A stretch of 64,000 bases of DNA from NCBI GenBank assembly GCA_029204225.1, contig CM055095.1, positions 12,982,530 to 13,046,529 of the forward strand. The letters run 5' to 3'. The notes under the pieces are model-generated. The model was not told where the DNA came from and did no database searches. It worked only from the letters and a program-made list of their open reading frames with translations. The DNA is from Diphasiastrum complanatum. Its lineage: Eukaryota; Streptophyta; Lycopodiopsida; Lycopodiales; Lycopodiaceae. Below are positions 1-10,735 of this stretch, in pieces. Position numbers and translations under genes: made by a program. How positions within the stretch are numbered: the first letter of the stretch is position 1; every line of letters starts with the position of its first letter.

Positions 1-117
1 CAAAAATATTTCCAAAAAACAAAAAAAGAAACGCTGCAAAATTTTTTGAACCGTTTTGAAACGCTCGTTCCGAAATGCTCCCAGAACGTTGCGTTCCGAA
101 ACGGGACGCATCTTAGG
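1..117. other. AT-rich leader with GTTCCGAAACG motif
   Basis: No gene is visible. The stretch contains GTTCCGAAACG-type words at about 68-104 (TTCCGAAATG, then GTTCCGAAACGGGACGC). Similar words occur near 18480-18530 and 61455-61700, so this may be the edge of a dispersed repeat. The identity of that repeat is not known to me. Confidence 0.3.
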
Positions 118-478
118 TACCTATCCATCGAGATCAGAGACCGTGCACCACTTATAGTCATGTTGCAGCTCGAGCTATCCGACCTATCATGATGAGACAC
201 GCATCTCATCCTCCTAGACAATGTCAGCGACCACCGAAGCTACCTCATGCTGCAACTTGTATCACATCCTTCTATAGTAGCAGCAGGACATGATGAGAGT
301 GATATACTATGCTCCTATATGTCTCATCTCATTTAGTTCAGTTCATAGTATTAGATACGTTGTTTCTTTTGTTATTGTTTTGGAGACATTTCATTTGCTC
401 CCACTTTTACCACATACTTGACATGTACATTTACTAGTCTTATATGCCTTTTGGCATGGAAAAGACATTAATGAAGCC
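118..478 (+). mobile_element. LINE 3' end, copy A
   Basis: This is the 3' untranslated end of a non-LTR retrotransposon whose coding part lies outside the window. The block around 126-145 (CATCGAGATCAGAGAC) matches the LINE 3' region at 12008-12030. The terminal block matches the ends of two other LINE copies (12692-12736 and 14930-14979): a small hairpin ATGCC-TTTT-GGCAT at 444-457, then GGAAAAGACATTAATGAAGC. A pyrimidine simple repeat follows directly where a poly(A) tail would be expected. Confidence 0.7.
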
Positions 479-524
479 TTCTTCTTCTTCTTCTTCGTCT
501 TCTTTTTCTCTCTCTCTCTCTCTT
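479..524. repeat. (TTC)n/(TC)n tail of LINE copy A
   Basis: A pyrimidine microsatellite, first TTC units and then TC units, starts right after the conserved LINE 3' terminus and ends right before the coiled-coil part of another LINE ORF1. It is both the tail of one LINE and the 5' junction of the next. Confidence 0.8.
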
Positions 525-1184
525 CTACCACCAAAGCTTTCAAAAACTTCCTTGCCTGCAAGCTGAAGTTACTCAAAGCTGAGGTCCAATCATTGAGATC
601 GAAAGTTACTCACTTACGAGAGGAAAACAGTCAATTGCGGACAGCACTTACATAATATAGTGCCAATCCTCTGCTTAATGGTGGTGCTGCAACAAAGATC
701 CAGGAATTACAACAAGAGCTGACCCAACACAAGGAATCTACGAAATCTTGGGCATCACTCCTCAAAAACGGCAATGAAGGTAACCATATGTCCAGTTTGA
801 TTGCTGCCACTTTATCGGAAGAAAAATTCAGAGAACAAAAATCACATAACGTTAGAGTCCATGGCATTCCCGACACCCAAAATGCGTTACAGGAAGCAAG
901 TAATCTCTTGAACATTACTCTGTCTCATCATAGTAATGGAATAGATAAAGTTTGGCGCCCAAAGAAAGATAATGCCACGCTTGTCATTCGTTTCACATCG
1001 TTGGAAGAGCAGATCAGTACTCCATCTTAAATACAAACTCAAGGGTACCAGAATTTACTTGGATGATGACCTTACCTTTATTCGGGCGGAAGAACGTCGA
1101 AGAGCTTTCCAAGAGGCTCGTGAATAGGGCAGAGTTGCTATCTAAAGAGATGGATAGGTAAAATACATTGATGGCTCATACTAG
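525..1184 (+). pseudogene. LINE ORF1 (copy B), broken
   Basis: This is a decayed ORF1, the nucleic-acid-binding protein of a LINE. The frame from 563 reads a leucine/lysine/glutamate-rich coiled coil with one TAA near 653. It continues through EEKFREQKSHNVRVHGIPDT and VIRFTSLE, which correspond to EEKSREQKAHNIRVRGIPDT and IIRFTSLE in LINE copy E at 63217-63410 (RRM-like region). A frameshift near 1012 moves the C-terminal part (IYLDDDLTFI, then EERRRAFQEARE) into the frame shared with ORF2. More stops follow, and the ORF1 stop TAG lies at 1182-1184. The 5' end is truncated against a (TC)n tract. No start codon can be assigned. Confidence 0.75.
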
Positions 1185-1648
1185 GTAGTTGGGGGCCCGG
1201 GCATGGGAGCGCCCAAGCCCCCATCCACATCACCTTCTCCATTGCATATAGGTGTTTGGAATTGTAATGGGAGACACTCATCCTCGACAGCTGGTGATCT
1301 TTTGGACTTCATTACGGATGGAGACATTCTATTTTTCACTGAGACACATGAGAGCTCCTTGAGGGGACTACCGGAGTTTTCTAGATTTAGATGGTACTTA
1401 GCATTTAGGGCAAAGACACAGGCCATGAGTAGCAGAGATTCAGGTGGGGTTGCATGTCTATATCGAGCATCTTCATAGCCAGTCCTTCAGTCATACACGC
1501 TATCTTTGGATTCGCCTCATTAGTCAAAGCCTTGGTTTGGACAAGGATACCTTTATAGCCATTTTTTTATCATGATCGGACATATCATTGCTAAGCTCTA
1601 TGGCACCATTCTATAGTCGGCAGTGAGTATAGAGGCAGAGACTCGGAG
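1185..1648 (+). pseudogene. LINE ORF2 APE endonuclease fragment (copy B)
   Basis: This is the N-terminal part of ORF2, the apurinic-endonuclease-like domain that nicks target DNA. Visible motifs are IGVWNCNG (metal-binding Asn), FTETHES (catalytic Glu) and SGGVACLYR. They are collinear with copy E at 63650-63860. A potential ATG lies at 1203. The frame is the same as the end of ORF1, separated from it by the single TAG at 1182-1184. Stops appear after about 1478. The domain is cut at 1648 by the LTR of a family A element. The rest of the endonuclease and the N-terminal reverse transcriptase are not found downstream. Confidence 0.75.
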
Positions 1649-2140
1649 TGTCATGCCCATGACTGGTCTCAGGTAGCGTGTCCAAGCTAAAGATTGGTAG
1701 ACCAACAACCCATAAGTTAGTTATGACTATAAGGGAATTGGGGCCCTTATGTGTATAGGGTCATAATCAATGGTTGTAGGCCTAAACTCATGGTGGTGGA
1801 TTGGTATGGGTCTATCAGTGAGTCATTGAGGAACTGGATGACGTGGCCAAGATAGGCTGCCGAGGTGTCCAGTGAGGTGTCACAGTGCACTACTAGTGGT
1901 GCATGCGCCTTGGAGGGTATAAGTATACCTATTGGGCTCTCACTAGTTGATCCTTGATTGTGAGACTAGTAGCCATATGTTGCTGGTGTGATGCCTCACT
2001 CCTCTTTGAGATTGATCCATAGCTTGGGGCTAGATCCATTCGATCTAGGTTTGGTTGGGTTGGTTTGACCACCATCCGTTCCCTTGTTTGTTGCTTGTAT
2101 TGGCATGCTTAGAATAGGATCCTTGGTTAGGGACTTTATA
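1649..2140 (+). repeat. LTR of family A element 1
   Basis: This is a long terminal repeat of about 492 bp, recognised because it matches 9480-9972 over its whole length and is followed by a primer binding site. It starts TGTCATGCCC and ends GGACTTTATA, so its ends are TG...TA rather than the usual TG...CA. It is inserted in the LINE endonuclease region. No 3' partner LTR is seen before LINE sequence resumes near 4860. Confidence 0.85.
1918..1925 (+). promoter_or_regulatory. TATA-like box in family A LTR
   Basis: TATAAGTA sits in the distal half of the LTR and is conserved at the same place in the second LTR (9749-9756). Position and conservation suggest the LTR core promoter, about 215 bp before the LTR end. 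Confidence 0.45.
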
Positions 2141-2141
2141 T

Positions 2142-2153
2142 TGGTATCAGAGC
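2142..2153 (+). other. Primer binding site, family A element 1
   Basis: TGGTATCAGAGC begins one base after the LTR. It is the sequence complementary to the 3' end of plant initiator Met-tRNA, the usual primer of plant LTR retrotransposons. It fixes the element orientation as plus. Confidence 0.9.
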
Positions 2154-4750
2154 CAGGTACTAGAGACCCGAGGAGTCCATCTTTTGGAGGGAAAGGCGGG
2201 GGGGGCTGGCTGGAGGTTTTTTGGCAAGGAATTTTTGTTTCGTTTTTTAGTTTCCATGGGCATTTTTTGGTAGTTATAGACTACAGAATTAATAAGGCAG
2301 TTATGTGAATTGTTGAAGCAAATGGCTCCAAAATTGCGTAATTAGATTTCAAGACATGTAAAGGGTTCTTTCGGTTTTTTATCGCTAGCAATCCATTTGA
2401 GCAGATCATTGGTATATTCTGTTATTAAGCACGTTATGTTCAATTAAAAACTTAAGTTTTTTTGACATTGCTTTATTATGAACCATTATACCCGCAATGA
2501 TCGTGAACTGAACAAAATTTTCCTATAAAATTTTTCAATTTTATTTAAAATGGATAGGAATGAAATTCCTGTGAGCGAGGCAAATGAAAATTTGCCCGGC
2601 ATCACTTGACAGTGATGACCCCTTGAAATTTAACCCATTGTTACAAACTTTGGGCAATGGTGTGTTGGAACTTCATCAAATAAACTGAAACAACCAAATT
2701 TGAAATCTATTCAATACAAGCCATTAATTCGTCGGTTTTTGTTGTTGCTTGAGGTAAAGCCTCCTCGTGGTGGAGGATACAACCCATAAAACTGGTGACT
2801 AGACTAAATTCCTCGAGGAATTCCGTAAGGCTGTTTGTCACAATTGACAAAAGGAACTTTCGCTTTAGTAACTACCAAATGGGCAACCGAGAATTGGACA
2901 CCTATGTCCAGGAATTCTTGGATTTTCTTGGCCAAGATGCCTTTTTTTGATCGAAAAAAAACGGGCACGCCAAGACGGCCCTGTAGCCTAAGATGGAAAA
3001 TACTAGAAATAAACGAAAAAAGGCAATTTTCTGCTAAGATTGAAGCTAGGGCGTACCAACATATAATATGAATAAAAGAACAAGAGAAGCTGGTAAAAAT
3101 TTATAAATTTTACCCACTCAATCTTTGTGAGTTGGTGGTACTCTGAAGTTGGAATGTGAAATTCCCAACAACTTCAATGGTACCAGTGTAGTTGGTCTCG
3201 TTCGATTTATGAACCAAGCATATTAGTCAGGATTTGAGACACTTTGATCAGGAAGTGAAGGGCCTTCATGGCGGAAGAACCTGTGGTATGGGACGCAGAC
3301 GATTCCAAAATGAAGATCTAAAACTATCTGGATCAGTTTGACCATAGTAGGCCGTAAATCTTATTGATGCCAAATACTATGGGTCACAAAATGGGTGTTT
3401 TGTCGGAAATTTAAGATATTTGTCATGATCCCTTAAGGATATCTCAAATTTACAAAACCGGAAACCCGGCAAGCTATTTCTTTATAAAAGATATATTGGT
3501 GACTTTCTTAAACATTGATTAAACCGTTTTCTTGTGATTCCTTGGAAGAAAATTTTAATTACCCGTCGAAATTCGACAATGTCACGGGAATGGTTAATAG
3601 AAACGTTTTCTATTATGTAAATCTTCAAAAAGTCCTTTTTCTGATTTACGGGTAAGTTCTCAGCGTTGGTAACGAAGAAGATCTTTCGATAAGTCATTCA
3701 CGAAAATGTGTTGGGACATTATCAGTATTTGGTTACGATGATGCAACACCTTTCTTGACTTTAAAGTTTTTCTCGGACTTCTTCTTTAAACCTTCTCCTA
3801 GGGCAAATCTAGATGGATATGCACCCCTTGGAAACTCGTATGGTTTCCTGTTAAAAGGGGGAGAAGTAGGAAGAAAAGTGAGTTATCAAGGAGAAACATC
3901 TATCATAAATTCCAGGTGGAATCTGTTATATGAATAGATAACGGACCTGTTTCAAGAATCAGAAACAATAGGATATTTAGATATTTCAGAAATCCTTTGA
4001 AGGATTATAGTTGATTTCTGGTTTGAAGATGTAAGATAAGGAAGTTAGAAAACACTCTTGTAGTAGAAAAGTGGCTGATTACAAGTCCGATTGATTTGTA
4101 TCAGAACTAATGAATTCTATTGCAAGATGGTGGTTTGTTGAAACTTGTTCCTTGTTGGTGTATTTGATCTTAGTGAGGGCGGGCTGAGATCCGGGGGTTG
4201 ATGCAAGGAAGGAAATTCACGCTAACAATATATTCTTTTGAGATTATCTCTGGTTGAGATTTTGGTTGTGAAATACCACTCTTTGAGAAATATTCTCTCT
4301 TAGACGATAATCAAGTTACAGGATTTCTTGGTCAAGAAGTATTGTGTACAAATTAGGTGATATCTGTAGAGATATGCTATGTAGTAAATCTTTAGTGTGA
4401 TCATAAACCTTTTGTACAAACTTTTAATCTTGTGGATCTACAAAGGATTCCTTGGACTAAGTTATTTGCATGCATAAACTAGTCGTGAATACATAGGCAT
4501 ATTGATGAGAATTGTGTAGAGACAATTTCTCGCTAGGTTATAGTAATTTCGCATTGAGAATTGCTTATTGACCTAGAATAGATTTAGAATCAGATTGAAT
4601 GTGGTGTTTTGGTACCACACCTACACATTCAAATATTTTCTAAATCTGATACAACTAACCGAGTCAGGAGCGCTACTTCTGAGTTAGTTGTTTGAATCAA
4701 CAATATAATCTCTCTTATAGATATTGTTGTTGAAATGTATTGCTTGTATG
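2154..4750 (+). mobile_element. Family A internal region, non-coding
   Basis: The region after the primer binding site shows no gag, protease, integrase or polymerase in any frame; open frames are short and unrecognised. Parts of it (about 2440-2540 and 3990-4500) recur in the deleted family A copy at 9973-10620, which supports it being the body of the same element. It fits a large non-autonomous LTR element (LARD-like). Its right border is unclear, because no 3' LTR is present and LINE sequence resumes near 4860. Confidence 0.6.
4576..4730. other. Three consecutive inverted repeats
   Basis: Three hairpins lie head to tail. The first (4576-4650) is long and imperfect, with arms of about 30 bp around TTTTGGTACC. 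The second (4652-4690) has CAACTAAC paired with GTTAGTTG. The third (4698-4729) has a perfect 9 bp stem, CAACAATAT with ATATTGTTG, and a 14-base loop. They lie at the distal end of family A element 1, where a 3' untranslated region might be. Confidence 0.6.
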
Positions 4751-4859
4751 TCGCAACCTTTATGGGTCAAGTTTCGATTCATTTAAAGGTTTATGTGCAT
4801 AGAATACACGAGAACTTTTGGCCTTCTCTTTTCCCGATTGGAAAGGATAGAATGCTATC

Positions 4860-5668
4860 CTAGAAGACCTGAGGAGAGTTGGATAGTTAACTGTTGATTG
4901 CCAAAAGTTAGAACGGTGGGGATTGAGGGTGAATATATCGAAGACCAAAGTGATGGTCTTCAATACTTCCAGGCTTTCATGCAACGTCAGGAGATTTTCC
5001 TTGATGGTTAGCCTTTGGAGATTGTTTCATCTTATACTTACTTGGGTGTTCTATCCAGTGGTCCTATTTTCAATATGCAGCAGGCAGCCTCGGATTGCCT
5101 TGGGAAGGGTCACGCTTCCCTCGTCCAGCTTGAGAGATTTTGTTGCCTTGGGAAGGGTCACGCTTCCCTTGTCCAAGTTGAGAGATTTTGTTTTAAAAGT
5201 TATATTCATGATGCTCCCAGTAAGTGTCGTCTCTTCGACACTATGGTCACTCCTATAGCATTATATGCGGCAGAGGCTTGGTGTATGGGTATTACCTCCT
5301 CGGATTGGTCTCGATATCTCGGCTACAGACCACCATGCTATCTTGGATGACTAGGGCTAAGCTTTCAGACCCACACCAGATTATCACTACTGAGTTTGTT
5401 GTTCCTCCCATTTTAGTGGATGCCATTTTTGGCTCATTATATATATCCAGAGAGTATTGACTCTCCCTTCTGACAAATATTCCTAACTTGCAATTACATC
5501 CTCGAGATTACTAAATGATCTTGGAGTTCATTTCTCATGGTATTTTCAGGCTACACGCCTCTTGAGCACATCTGATATTCCAGTTTCTAATCTCCCAGTA
5601 GGCACTCACGAGTACATTAGATGGTCTAATTATTGGGCCTATATCCAGCATACTTGGCAGGGACAGTT
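4860..5668 (+). pseudogene. LINE ORF2, C-terminal reverse transcriptase part
   Basis: LINE ORF2 resumes after the family A insertion. RWGLRVNISKTKVMVFNTSR at about 4914-4973 matches GLQVNISKTKVMVFNTSR in copy D at 13450-13503. It is followed by YTYLGVL, LGKGHASLVQ, SKCRLFDTMVTPIALYAAEAW and the post-polymerase region up to HTWQGQF. The YADD catalytic block and everything between it and the endonuclease are missing. Several frameshifts and stops make it non-functional. It is cut at 5668 by a copia LTR, and the frame continues in decayed form at 11598. Confidence 0.8.
5097..5192 (+). repeat. 48 bp in-frame tandem duplication in LINE ORF2
   Basis: Two 48 bp units (5097-5144 and 5145-5192) differ at only a few bases and each encode 16 residues of the type CLGKGHASLVQ(L/V)ERFC. 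Copy D at 13630-13680 has a single unit, so this is a duplication private to this copy. Confidence 0.9.
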
Positions 5669-5920
5669 TGTTGAGAAGGTCTATTTGGCAATTGTTGCAC
5701 GAAACGAAACCGAAAGGGATTCACGTTCGCACTCTCTTCTTTCGAACCTCGATTGCTCTGATACAACTAATGTGTATCTTAGCACGAACAATGGGTTCAC
5801 TGTACTCGGATAGAATTCAATTGTAACTGGCGGCTACTGCTGCTAGATCAGATCTACAATCTTCCAGAGTGTAGACAGACACTGCTGACCTACGATTTTA
5901 ATTTGTTTAAGCATTCAACA
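5669..5920 (-). repeat. 3' LTR of copia 1
   Basis: A 252 bp repeat starting TGTTGA and ending TCAACA. It matches 11344-11597 along its length with scattered substitutions, so the insertion is not recent. Confidence 0.92.
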
Positions 5921-6031
5921 AGAATGAGCCAGTGTGCGGAATAAGAATAAACAGCTGAACATGTACTGACAACGATCAAACATCAAAACATTCGATATCA
6001 TTCAAGATAAAGAAAAACATGTGCATTACAG

Positions 6032-7906
6032 CTACTGTATTATCAATGATCTTTCTTGAGCGTTGTGTGACCGGTCTTCGAACTTCGAGTCTTCGCTTTC
6101 GAGTTTTCGTTCATTTGACCTTCGTATCTTCGGGTCTTGGCATTCGTTGAAACTGTAATGTAGGCGGTTATTGTTAGGGGCGGTTTCTGCCTGTGGGCAG
6201 TTCCTTTGTATTTCTGCATATACAAAGACCTGTTGGTCCTTTTCGTGCATTTCTGCAAACACGAACTCGAAAGCTATCAAAGCTTTGTGGCTAGATACAT
6301 TAAGTTTCTTCAGCTCCCTCTCAAAGCGTGGTCGCTTTACGATTCCCAGACTCGTCCTCTGCCTTTCGAACATCCCCTTGTCTAAAGGCTTAGTAAAGAT
6401 GTCGGCTACCATCTGCTTCGTTCCAATGAAGGTGGTTTTCAATTCGTTCCTCTCGACTAGGTCTCTTATCAAATGATATTTGATTGCAATGTGTTTCGTC
6501 CTTGAATGAAACACAGGATCCTTCGTCAAGTGTATGGCAGATATATTGTCCATTTGCAGAATTAGAGGCTCGTTGGTGATTTCACCCAGTCCGTCGAGGA
6601 ACTGTCAGAGCCATGTGATCTCGTTGACATATTCTGCTTCGCAAGATGACTGAGCGGTGATGGTCTGCTTCTTGCTGACCCAGAGAATGGCTGCCTTTGC
6701 TGCGATGGTGCACTCTCCTGAGACGCTTTTACAGTCGTCCTTGAGTGATGCCCAACTGGCATCGCTGTAGGAGTGCAATTGGAATCCAGCATAAGGGAGT
6801 AACACAGCCCGGAATCCTTCGTTTTCTGAAGGTACTATAGGATTCGCTTCGTAATCTTCCAGTGTATAGGACCTGGGTTCACGTTGAATTGGCTCATCCT
6901 AAACACGGCACAAGCAATGTCAGGGCGCGTGTTATCTGCTAGATACATCAGCGGTCCAATTAGCCTCCTGTAAGGCATGTGTTGCATGGCCTTCTTCTCT
7001 TCGTCGGTTTTCAAACCATCTTCGTTTGTCAGAATCGTTCCTGCAAGCATTGGGGTGTTGGTCCCTTTGCAATCTGTCATCCCGAAATCATCTAGGATCT
7101 TCTGGATGTACCTGGACTGATGAAGGTATAGCTTTCCTTCGTCATAGTCGTGGTCGATTTGCAAGCCTAGGTAGCATCTGGCTTGTCCTAGGTCTGTTAT
7201 CTCGAAATGCTTCGAGATGTCGCTCTTCACTTGCGCAATCCACTCTTCGCTTCTGCATAGAATCAATGTGTCGTCCATGTAGACAGCAACGATTATGATC
7301 TCCCCATCTGTGACCTTTACATATACATTGTAATCGGCCATCAGTGGTTGGAAACCCAAGGATCGTAGAGCATGATCCTTCTTCTTGTACCACTACCGCG
7401 CGGATTGCTTCAAACCGTAGATGCTCTTGTGCATTCGGCAAGCGTAGATGGCACGTGACGTGCAAATGTAACCGGGAGGTTGGTCCATGTAATTCGCCAT
7501 GTAAGAATGCGGTTTTCTCATCCACTATGTGGATCCTGAGGTCATAAGCGGCTGCATATGCAAACAATAAACGTAGGGACGCATGCTTGACTACTGGAGA
7601 GGTCTCAGTGTAATCGATACCGTACTTCTGAGAGAAACCCTTCGCTACAAGTCTGGCCTTGTATCTAGACACATTCCCATTCGGTCCGTACTTCAATTTG
7701 TATACCCATTTGCATTGCACGGCTTTTCGCTTATCTGGTACTGGTTGCAGCGCCCATACCTCGTTCTTCTTCATGGATTCAATCTCCTCGTTCATGGCTT
7801 GCACCCATTTGTCCTTGTCTGGACTGTCGATGGCTTCCTCATAGGTTTGCGATTTGCCGCTGAATTTGCAGAACTCTTTAGATGTCGCAGCCGAGCTGCC
7901 TAGCAC
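6032..7906 (-). pseudogene. copia 1 reverse transcriptase and RNase H
   Basis: This is the copia-type reverse transcriptase and RNase H. Reading leftwards: the start WVQAMNEEIESMKKNEVWAL, CKWVYKLK, RYKARLVAKGFSQ, then after a frameshift in FLHGEL the frame YMDQPPGYI, SIYGLKQSA. The catalytic motif reads AVYMDDTLIL, with Met where YVDD is usual. DLGQARCYLGLQI, LIGPLMYLADNTRPDI, SDASWASL and SSCEAEY (RNase H) follow. The end motif ADIFTKPL is followed by an unusual open tail of about 110 residues to 6032. Several frameshifts and an in-frame stop make it inactive. Confidence 0.9.
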
Positions 7907-8691
7907 GAATCTGGCTAGCGCTCTTCGTTCTCTTGTTGACCTCCTAGGAGATTCTTCAAGTACTGCAATGCCTTTGCCTTTGTCTCTTCGGCTAGGTGCG
8001 GAACCATTGCGGTTTACTGGCGTTCTAGCTACAGGCAGGCTTGCGGTCCTTTCTTCGTCTGATTCACTGTTGCAAAAGTTAGCAAAGCAATTCGAGATGT
8101 ACTCTCCACCACGATCAATTCTGATCTCTTTGACTTTGCTTCCTGTCTACTTTTCTGCCCAGTTCATGTATTCTATGAACTTGTCGAGTGCTTCCCATTT
8201 GTTATGTATGAAGTAGACTGTTGCGAACTTGCTATAGCCATCTCGATGAAGGTGATATAGTACTTCGAGCTTCCTACAGAGATCATGTCGAAGGGTCCGC
8301 AGATGTCCGAATGTACTAACTCCAGAAGCTTTGATGTTCTGAAGGAGTCCCTAGTGAAGGGAGTACGGGACATCTTCCCCTTCATGCACGCATCACGAGA
8401 CGTCGAGTTGGTTGCACTCCTAATGCTCACTCCTGTGATCGCTCCAAGTTGGCTTGCCTGATACAAGGCCATTGGGTTTATGTGGCATAGTCTCCTGTGC
8501 CATAGAACGTCTGTAGATTCATGGGCTTGGTGTGCTTGAACTGTTGGTAGGCGCACCTTCAGATGATACAAGTTGCCTTTTCGTCTTCCTTGTGTAACGA
8601 GTACACTGGTGCCGGTGTCAATGACGTTGCACATTTCGTTGGAAAACGTCACGCGCATTCTTGTGTCCGCTATTCTTGCAACTGAGAGCAA
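7907..8691 (-). pseudogene. copia 1 GAG-pre-integrase and truncated integrase
   Basis: The zinc-binding pre-integrase part is present (LWHRRLCHIN, then a downstream cysteine region). The integrase core begins with LLELVHSDICGPF, which holds the first Asp, and includes IRIDRGGEYIS with the second catalytic Asp. The reading then jumps straight to the linker before the reverse transcriptase, so the region with the catalytic Glu and the integrase C-terminus is deleted. Frameshifts occur near 8200. Confidence 0.85.
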
Positions 8692-8697
8692 GTCCTG

Positions 8698-8940
8698 CTA
8701 CAACATGGGTACGAACAGAACGTCGTCCAATCTTCGATCCTTGCCATTAATGTTGAGCCATAGCGAACCAATGCCATTCACTTGGTGTCTTGATACATCT
8801 CCAAGAACTATGTATTTGGATGGATCTGTGTTGCGAAAGTCAGCCATGATGTGTCTGGATGTAACGAAGTGAGAGGTTGCTCCTGAATCGAGGATGACCT
8901 CTTGTGTGTAGATGTTGAGGTTGCACACATATCTGCACAT
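8698..8940 (-). pseudogene. copia 1 protease region
   Basis: This is the retropepsin part of the copia polyprotein. VILDSGATSHF carries the active-site Asp-Ser-Gly, followed by GIGSLWLNINGKDRRLDDVL and FVPML. It lies directly before the pre-integrase domain, as expected, but in a separate open frame. Confidence 0.88.
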
Positions 8941-9474
8941 AGGTAGGCTGTCACATTACCATGGTTCGTCCTTTCTTCGCCCATTTTGGAGCTTTTGGGT
9001 TCTTCCACATAAGATGAACTGTTGTGGTTTTCCCGTTTGCCTAGAGGCTGCTTGTTCCTCGGATTCTGGTAGCAATCCATAGCTGCATGACCTTTCTTGT
9101 GGCAATGGATACATTCGATCTTCGGGTTCAGCCAACATGTATCGACTGTGTGGCCTTCTCGCTTACATCTCACGCGTGTTTTCTTTTCGCCATCTTGTTG
9201 TCTTGGCTTGCCTTTGCTCTTTCATTTGCCTTTGGTGACTGCCTCCGTCTGCTGATCTCGATCCTGTTTTCAGTCCGACTCCCTTTTAGGTCTGAACAGT
9301 CTCTTTGGCTTCTCCTTACTGCTATCAGAGGTGTCCTTGTGATCAAGGTGCTCACGGGCTTCGACTTCTTCTCTAATCTCGAATACCGCATTTTCGAGAG
9401 TCATCTGTGGATCTTTGGCTAGCAACGTTCAGGTAGTCTGGAAGAATCTTGGTAAGGCTCGTAGCAAGTAGGTG
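8941..9474 (-). pseudogene. copia 1 gag C-terminal part with zinc knuckles
   Basis: A complete CCHC knuckle, CIHCHKKGHAAMDC, is preceded by a damaged one ending CKREGHTVDTC. Upstream is a basic region read in shifting frames. This is the nucleocapsid part of gag. Its N-terminal half is displaced to 10736-11188 by the nested family A element. Confidence 0.85.
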
Positions 9475-9479
9475 AGTTG
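9475..9479. repeat. Target-site duplication AGTTG of family A element 2
   Basis: AGTTG immediately precedes the LTR that starts at 9480 and recurs immediately after the element at 10731-10735. The 5 bp size fits LTR retrotransposon integration and shows that 9480-10730 moved as one element into copia gag. Confidence 0.85.
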
Positions 9480-9972
9480 TGTCATGCCCACAACTGGTCT
9501 CGAGTAGCGTGTCCACGCTAGACATCGGTAGACCAACAACCCGTAAGTTAGTTATGACTATAAGGGAATTGGGGCCCTTATGTGTACAAGGTCATAATTA
9601 ATGGTTGTAGGCCTAAACTCATGATGGTGGATTTGTATGGGTCTATTAGTGAGTCATTGGAGAACTAGATGACGTGGCCCAAATAGGCTGCAGAGGTGTC
9701 CAGTGAGGTGTCACAGTGCACTACTAGTGGTGCATGGGCCTTGGAGGGTATAAGTATACCTATTGGGCTCTCAATAGTGTATCCTTGATTGTGGGACTAG
9801 TAGTCGTATGCTGCTGGTGTGAATCCGCATTCCTCTTTGAGATTGATCCATAGCTTGGGGGCTAGATCCGTTCGACCTATGACTGGTTGGGTTGGTTTGT
9901 CCACCATCCGTTTCCCTTGTGTTGCTTGTTATTGGCATGCTTAGACTAGGATCCTTGGTTTAGGACTTTATA
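9480..9972 (+). repeat. 5' LTR of family A element 2
   Basis: It is homologous end to end with 1649-2140: same TGTC start, same TTTATA end and the conserved TATAAGTA at 9749-9756. Confidence 0.9.
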
Positions 9973-10617
9973 TTTGCGGAATTCATAGGTATAATTTTAA
10001 TTCGCAATTTGGGTCTGTTAAAACTAAGTTTTTAGACGATGCTATATTACGAACAATTATACCCGTAATGAATGTAAATTGAACGAAATTTTTTCAAATT
10101 TTTCAGTTTTCACCAGGAAATAAATATGGATTATAGTTGATATTTGGTTTGAAGATGTAAAATAAGGAAATTAGAAAACACTCTTGTAGTAGAAAAGTGG
10201 CTGATTACAAGTCCAATTGATTTGTGTCAGAACTAAGGAATTCTATTGCAAGATGGTGGTTTGTTGAAACTTGTTCCTTGTTGGTGTAATCAATTTGTTT
10301 CTTAGTGAGGATTGAGATCCGTGGGTTGATGCAAGGAAGGAAATTCACGCTAACAATATATTCTTTTGGGATAATCTTCGGTTGAGATTTTGGATGTGAA
10401 ATAGCACTGTTTCAGAAATATTCTCTAGAGCTTAGAGGATAACCAAGTTACAGTATTCTCGGTTAAGAAAGTATTGTGTACAGATCAGGAGATATTTGTA
10501 GAGATATGCTATGTAGTGAATCTTTGTGGGATCATAAAACCTTTTGTACAAACTTTTAATCCTGTGGATCTACAAAGGATTACTTGGACTAAGTTATTTG
10601 CATGCATAAAGTAGTCG

Positions 10618-10730
10618 TGCTAGATCCGTTCGAACTAGGATTGGTTGGGTTGGTTTGTACACCATCCGTTTCCCTTGTGTTGCTTGTTATTGGCATGCTT
10701 AGACTAGGATCCTTGGTTTAGGACTTTATA
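10618..10730 (+). repeat. Truncated 3' LTR of family A element 2
   Basis: It matches the last 113 bp of the LTR at 9480-9972, from the CTAGATCCGTTCGA word to GGACTTTATA, and is followed by the AGTTG target duplication. Confidence 0.85.
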
Positions 10731-10735
10731 AGTTG

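Larger units (their letters stand above)
9480..10730 (+). mobile_element. Family A element 2, internally deleted, nested in copia 1
   Basis: A 1.25 kb LTR element with a full 5' LTR (9480-9972), about 645 bp of internal sequence and only the last 113 bp of the 3' LTR (10618-10730). The internal part matches element 1 at about 2440-2540 and 3990-4500. The primer binding site region and the middle of the body are missing. No coding capacity is visible. The intact target duplication dates the deletions after insertion, or implies that a deleted element transposed. Confidence 0.85.

Noticed and set aside
7583..8216. Plus-strand frames of 106 and 120 codons
   Set aside because: They are antisense shadows of the minus-strand copia polymerase and integrase.
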